This document shows positions 60,631-64,000 of a stretch of DNA of 64,000 bases, piece by piece. The first letter of the stretch is position 1, and every line of letters starts with the position of its first letter. Both the position numbers and the translations under genes were made by a program. The notes under the pieces were generated by a model that was not told the DNA's origin, did no database searches, and saw nothing but the letters and a program-made list of their open reading frames with translations. The stretch comes from Paludibacter sp. (GTDB taxonomy: Bacteria; Bacteroidota; Bacteroidia; Bacteroidales; Paludibacteraceae), in the NCBI GenBank assembly GCA_024710005.1, contig JANJVQ010000036.1, forward strand, positions 310,001 through 374,000, written 5' to 3'.

Positions 60631-61935
60631 TTATTCTGCTGATTTCCAGTGTGAATTTTGTTCGAGCAGTTTGTTCAACTCCATTTCTCTGGAAGGAACG
60701 GGAAGTTTGTTGAATTTACTGTCCAGATTAAGCTTTGTTTCCAAACGACCTGTGCGCACAAGGTCAAACCACCTGAAACCCTCTCCCAGGAATTCTAAAT
60801 GACGTTCCTGTAATATTGCATCAATGAATTCGGTTTCATTGGCCGGATTTACAGGAGCCAATCCTCTGAAAGTACGCAGTTCATTTAGTCTGCCGAGACC
60901 ATTACTCAATCCCTTCGCTTCTGCACTGATCAGATACATTTCAGCAAGGCGCGTGATGATGATGGGGTCCGTACTTGTTTCACCGCTTGGATACTTGTTC
61001 AGCACATTGTTCGTTGCCTGAACAGCAACTGAAATATCTTTGCGTTTGTCGTTCGGGTCAAACATATTCATCACATCATTAGTGGGAGCATAGGTATAAC
61101 TTCCTCCTACAGAAGAATCCCTCGTGTAGAAAAAAGTGCTTGTTCTGATACTTGATTCCTCCGGTAAGTTCGTAAAAGCAAATATGATCTCGTTGTTTGC
61201 TGTTCTTCTGAAAATTTTCTCAAACTGGTCGAGTCCGAAAAACCCACTGGTTATAACTTCTTCGGCTAATGTGGCAGCTTCGGCTTTCTTTCCGGTAGCA
61301 AGTTTTACCCGAGCCATCAAAGCTTTGGCAGCTTCTTTGGATACATACTCATTTGATGAGAACTGCGGACAGAATTGAATTGCTTTGCCAAATTCCTCTT
61401 CAACAAATTCCCATATTTCAGTTTCGGGAGAAGCTGCAACATCTTCTGTTGTTGGGACTTTAATTAAAGGTACGGCACCCCATCTGGTAACCAGGTTATA
61501 GTACACCAATCCTCTGAAGAAATGCGCTATTCCCAATAAACTGTTCTTTTTGTCCGAATCTGTCATTTTCTCAACGGATGTAATAAATTCGTTGATCTGA
61601 TACAGATTGGTGTAATAGCCGTTCCAGGGGTCACTTACAAAACCACTTTCTGGAGTTATCAGATCGTTTAGCAGAATCTGATAAGTTGCGTATCCCGACG
61701 CACCACCACGGATAAAATTTCCACCTAATATATCCTGGGTGATATACCCGTTTACAGTGGGTTTATTTTGTGTATAGTAATAAAGTCCCGTCAGCAGTAA
61801 ATCTGCGTCTTCTTCTGTAAGATTATCTGTAGCAACGCTACTGTGCGGAAAAAGATCCAACATGCTATCACAACTTGTATGAAGTAATAGGAGGCTTACA
61901 GTAATAACTGTTATAAAAAAATTTCTTCTTAACAT
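60631..61935 (-). CDS. SusD/RagB-family surface glycan-binding lipoprotein
   Basis: Encodes 434 residues with a lipoprotein signal (MLRRNFFITVITVSLLLLHTSC, Cys 22). SusD-type helical TPR-like features include DADLLLTGLYYYTQN, LLGIAHFFRGLVYYNLVTRWGAVPLIK (shown in part: HFFRGLVYYNLVTRWG), EAAKALMARVKLATGK and the C-terminal LEFLGEGFRWFDLVRTGRLE. ATG 61935 overlaps the susC stop; the in-frame TTG at 61947 is rejected because it lies upstream of the signal peptide inside susC. It forms the lid of the SusC transporter. Confidence 0.92.
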   Translation of the reverse strand: MLRRNFFITVITVSLLLLHTSCDSMLDLFPHSSVATDNLTEEDADLLLTGLYYYTQNKPTVNGYITQDILGGNFIRGGASGYATYQILLNDLITPESGFVSDPWNGYYTNLYQINEFITSVEKMTDSDKKNSLLGIAHFFRGLVYYNLVTRWGAVPLIKVPTTEDVAASPETEIWEFVEEEFGKAIQFCPQFSSNEYVSKEAAKALMARVKLATGKKAEAATLAEEVITSGFFGLDQFEKIFRRTANNEIIFAFTNLPEESSIRTSTFFYTRDSSVGGSYTYAPTNDVMNMFDPNDKRKDISVAVQATNNVLNKYPSGETSTDPIIITRLAEMYLISAEAKGLSNGLGRLNELRTFRGLAPVNPANETEFIDAILQERHLEFLGEGFRWFDLVRTGRLETKLNLDSKFNKLPVPSREMELNKLLEQNSHWKSAE

Positions 61936-61943
61936 ATCAGTAA

Positions 61944-64000
61944 TCAAAGTTTAATATTAACACCTAAATTAATGGCCACAGGTTGTGAAGGGAGCAGGAA
62001 ATCATAACCCATCTGAGATGGAGAAAGACTTACACTCACTTCAGGATCCAGTAACGGATATTTTGTTATCAGAAAAAGGTTGTCACCCTGTACATAGAAA
62101 CGACAGCTTTCAATATTCATCCTTTTTGCGATGCTTTTTGGTAAAGTATATCCCAAAGTGGCATTTCTTAAGCGAATGTAGGAGCCGTCATGCAGAAATC
62201 TTGTTGTCTGGAATTTTGTAGAGTTCCACGAAACCCCGTACACCGCACGCGGTACAGTATTGCTTGTTCCGGGACCAGTCCATCGCTTGTCCGCTTCAGA
62301 CTGAAGCATCGGCCAAGTTCCGTTTCCCATACGATATCCGCCTGTCCACAATTGATACACTTTATTCCCGTAAGAACTGTTCAGGAAAAAACTGAAATCA
62401 AAGTTTTTATATTTAAACGAATGATTCCATCCTGCAGTGAATTTAGGATTGGCAGAGCCAACAATCTGGGAATCATTTTCTTTGTCTATGTCTCCGTCTC
62501 CGTTCACATCTTCGTACATCACATCACCCGCCCGTACGCCCTGTGCATAAATCTTAGCAGGTATTTCATCATCACTCTGATAGATGCCGATTTGTTTAAT
62601 CATATAGAAACTACCTACTTCTTCTCCTACTTTCAGTATATGGGTGGCATCCGGTCTGATAATTACATCATCTCCAAGGAGAGAAGTCAGCTTGTTTTTT
62701 ACAAATGAAATGTTGAAGTCTGTATGGTAACTGAAATCTCTCTTATCAAAGTTATATCCTGCTGTAAATTCCATCCCCTTGTTTTGCATGGATCCGATGT
62801 TACTCATATAGGTGGTGAAGCCTGTGGTAGCAGCAGTCGGGCGACTGTACAACAGGTTTTTCGTGTCTTTTATAAAGGCATCAGCAGTAAATGTAATGGC
62901 TCCATTCAGGAACGAAAGATCAATACCGATATCTGATTGATCTGCTTTTTCCCATTGCAGATTTCTGTTCCCTGCACTTGAAATGCCAAGACCATTCTGG
63001 TTGTTGTAGTTAAAACCGCCTCCAGCCAACGCCTGGTAAGCGTATGTCGCAATTCCTGCCTGATTACCGGTTGATCCGAAGCTGGCACGAATTTTTGCGG
63101 ATGAACGTTTTACCGGCCAGAAATCTTCTTCGGAAACCATCCATCCGGCAGATACAGAGGGAAAATAGCCATACCTGTTTTCGGGAGCAAATCGGGAAGA
63201 ACCATCAGCACGGATTGACATGGATAATAAATAGCGCCGGTCATAATTCAGTTGAAATCTTGTGAAATAAGATTGCAGAGCATATTCTGAAATTCCGGTT
63301 GATACATCCTGAAGTTCTGCAGCAACAGAGTTGACATCGAATGATCTGGATGGGAAACCGATACCGGTTTGAGATGCGCTTGAGCTGGAATCAAACTGGA
63401 AAGAATGTCCCGCAATTGCATTTACATATAGCTTCTTAAACGTTCTGTCGTATGTAAACAAATTTTCAATCAGATATGAGGTCAGCATGCGCCGGCCATC
63501 AACCAAACGTCCCACACTGTTCCCGTATGGATGCTGAGATGTATAATAAACATGTTCTTCTGTGTAGCCGACATCGCCGCCAAAAGTTACTTTGTAATTA
63601 AAATGATCAGTAATATTGAGTTTCCCAAATAATGAACCGATGGCTCTGAAGTTTTTAACATAAACGTCTTCTTCCTCCAGAATCTGTACCGGATTGTGAT
63701 TTAAGAGTTCAACACCGCCCCTGTACCAGGTTCCGTCCGGTTTTACAGGTGAATCCCATGTTCGTTGCTCCAGTGCCCTCGGCAGTAGATTAGATCCTAT
63801 ATTGTAGCCTGTTGGCACTCGGTTGTTGTTGCTGTAACTTAATGTGAAGTTAGCACCGGTGGAAAGTCTTTTGTTGATAATGTTGTTTTGATTGACTTTA
63901 AAATTGTACTTGTCAATCGCATTCCCTTTGAAAACCCCTTCGTGATGTCTGATGTTTCCTGAAATGTAATAATTTGATTGTTCATTGCCACCGGAGACCG
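61944..64000 (-). CDS. SusC/RagA-family TonB-dependent transporter (partial)
   Basis: The C-terminal ~685 residues of a SusC-type outer-membrane transporter; the frame remains open to the right edge (VSGGNEQSNYYISGNI near the edge is the usual barrel start after the plug). Barrel markers include FGYFPSVSAGWMVSEEDFW (shown here without its first residues), IGIDLSFLNGAITFTADAFI, YEDVNGDGDIDKEND and FKYKNFDFSFFLNSSYGNKVY. It ends with VNIKL. The N-terminal carboxypeptidase-like and plug domains lie outside the window. It would import an oligosaccharide with SusD (60631-61935) using TonB energy. Confidence 0.93.
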   Translation of the reverse strand, partial: VSGGNEQSNYYISGNIRHHEGVFKGNAIDKYNFKVNQNNIINKRLSTGANFTLSYSNNNRVPTGYNIGSNLLPRALEQRTWDSPVKPDGTWYRGGVELLNHNPVQILEEEDVYVKNFRAIGSLFGKLNITDHFNYKVTFGGDVGYTEEHVYYTSQHPYGNSVGRLVDGRRMLTSYLIENLFTYDRTFKKLYVNAIAGHSFQFDSSSSASQTGIGFPSRSFDVNSVAAELQDVSTGISEYALQSYFTRFQLNYDRRYLLSMSIRADGSSRFAPENRYGYFPSVSAGWMVSEEDFWPVKRSSAKIRASFGSTGNQAGIATYAYQALAGGGFNYNNQNGLGISSAGNRNLQWEKADQSDIGIDLSFLNGAITFTADAFIKDTKNLLYSRPTAATTGFTTYMSNIGSMQNKGMEFTAGYNFDKRDFSYHTDFNISFVKNKLTSLLGDDVIIRPDATHILKVGEEVGSFYMIKQIGIYQSDDEIPAKIYAQGVRAGDVMYEDVNGDGDIDKENDSQIVGSANPKFTAGWNHSFKYKNFDFSFFLNSSYGNKVYQLWTGGYRMGNGTWPMLQSEADKRWTGPGTSNTVPRAVYGVSWNSTKFQTTRFLHDGSYIRLRNATLGYTLPKSIAKRMNIESCRFYVQGDNLFLITKYPLLDPEVSVSLSPSQMGYDFLLPSQPVAINLGVNIKL

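Noticed and set aside
2-64000. tRNA, rRNA or riboswitch genes
   Set aside because: No tRNA T-loop/acceptor pattern, rRNA segment or known aptamer was recognised by eye; a covariance-model scan would be decisive.

Overview
The window looks like chromosome from a member of the Bacteroidota, most likely Bacteroidales. The evidence is a SusC/SusD pair, a type IX secretion (Por) C-terminal sorting domain, carboxypeptidase-regulatory-like domains on TonB receptors, promoters of the TTTG/TAnnTTTG type with few Shine-Dalgarno sites, a Bacteroidota-style dcw cluster (mraZ-rsmH-ftsL-ftsI-murE-mraY-murD-ftsW-murG-murC-ftsQ-ftsA-ftsZ, without murF, murB or ddl), and an IorAB/PaaK aromatic 2-oxoacid pathway. 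Genus and species cannot be read from the sequence.

Layout. 1-207: end of an FAD/Fe-S oxidoreductase. 568-4335: a PepSY membrane protein and a TonB-dependent siderophore-type receptor (iron uptake), bracketed by copies of a structured ~245 bp repeat. 4613-7312: an accessory patch holding a nested inverted-repeat element, a 5'-truncated hipA and a two-gene AT-rich unit of unknown function whose second product has a nuclease-like motif. 7551-13718: a sugar operon with two Tat-exported Gfo/Idh/MocA oxidoreductases, a small membrane protein, a double DUF1080 protein, an ApbE-like protein and a GH43 enzyme; it resembles the 3-keto-glycoside route. 13666-19774 (minus strand): an aromatic amino-acid oxidation operon (iorA, iorB, paaK, ACT regulator, thioesterase, aminotransferase). 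20084-27631: gdhA, glutathione peroxidase, a MORN protein and its neighbour, a DUF4861 protein, a small beta-barrel, rimM and an acyltransferase.

27923-43707 is the cell-division and cell-wall cluster, opening with a probable MraZ autoregulatory site and making meso-DAP-type peptidoglycan precursors (DNPR motif in MurE). 43714-52282 holds a membrane zinc peptidase, a QueA-type enzyme, a HigBA toxin-antitoxin pair with its own promoter and operator-like dyad, a DUF2027/Smr protein, a lipoprotein, RNase R and a lipid kinase. 52287-53136 is a decayed spot: a response regulator that has lost its phospho-acceptor and a DUF4469 C-terminal fragment, followed by a terminator and a six-unit 23 bp tandem array.

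53385-64000 (minus strand) is a glycan-utilisation locus running in from the right edge: SusC, SusD, a phosphodiester glycosidase (NAGPA-like), two paralogous NHL-repeat surface proteins (a lipoprotein with an IPT domain and a T9SS cargo), a GH20-SGNH fusion and an endonuclease/phosphatase-fold protein. Together they point to a GlcNAc-containing, possibly phosphodiester-linked or acylated, glycan.

The spacers are unusually rich in dispersed structured repeats. At least six families occur, several of them inside otherwise tight operons including the dcw cluster. These, the 5917-7312 gene pair and the 23 bp array are the least explained parts of the window. No tRNA, rRNA or CRISPR array was recognised.
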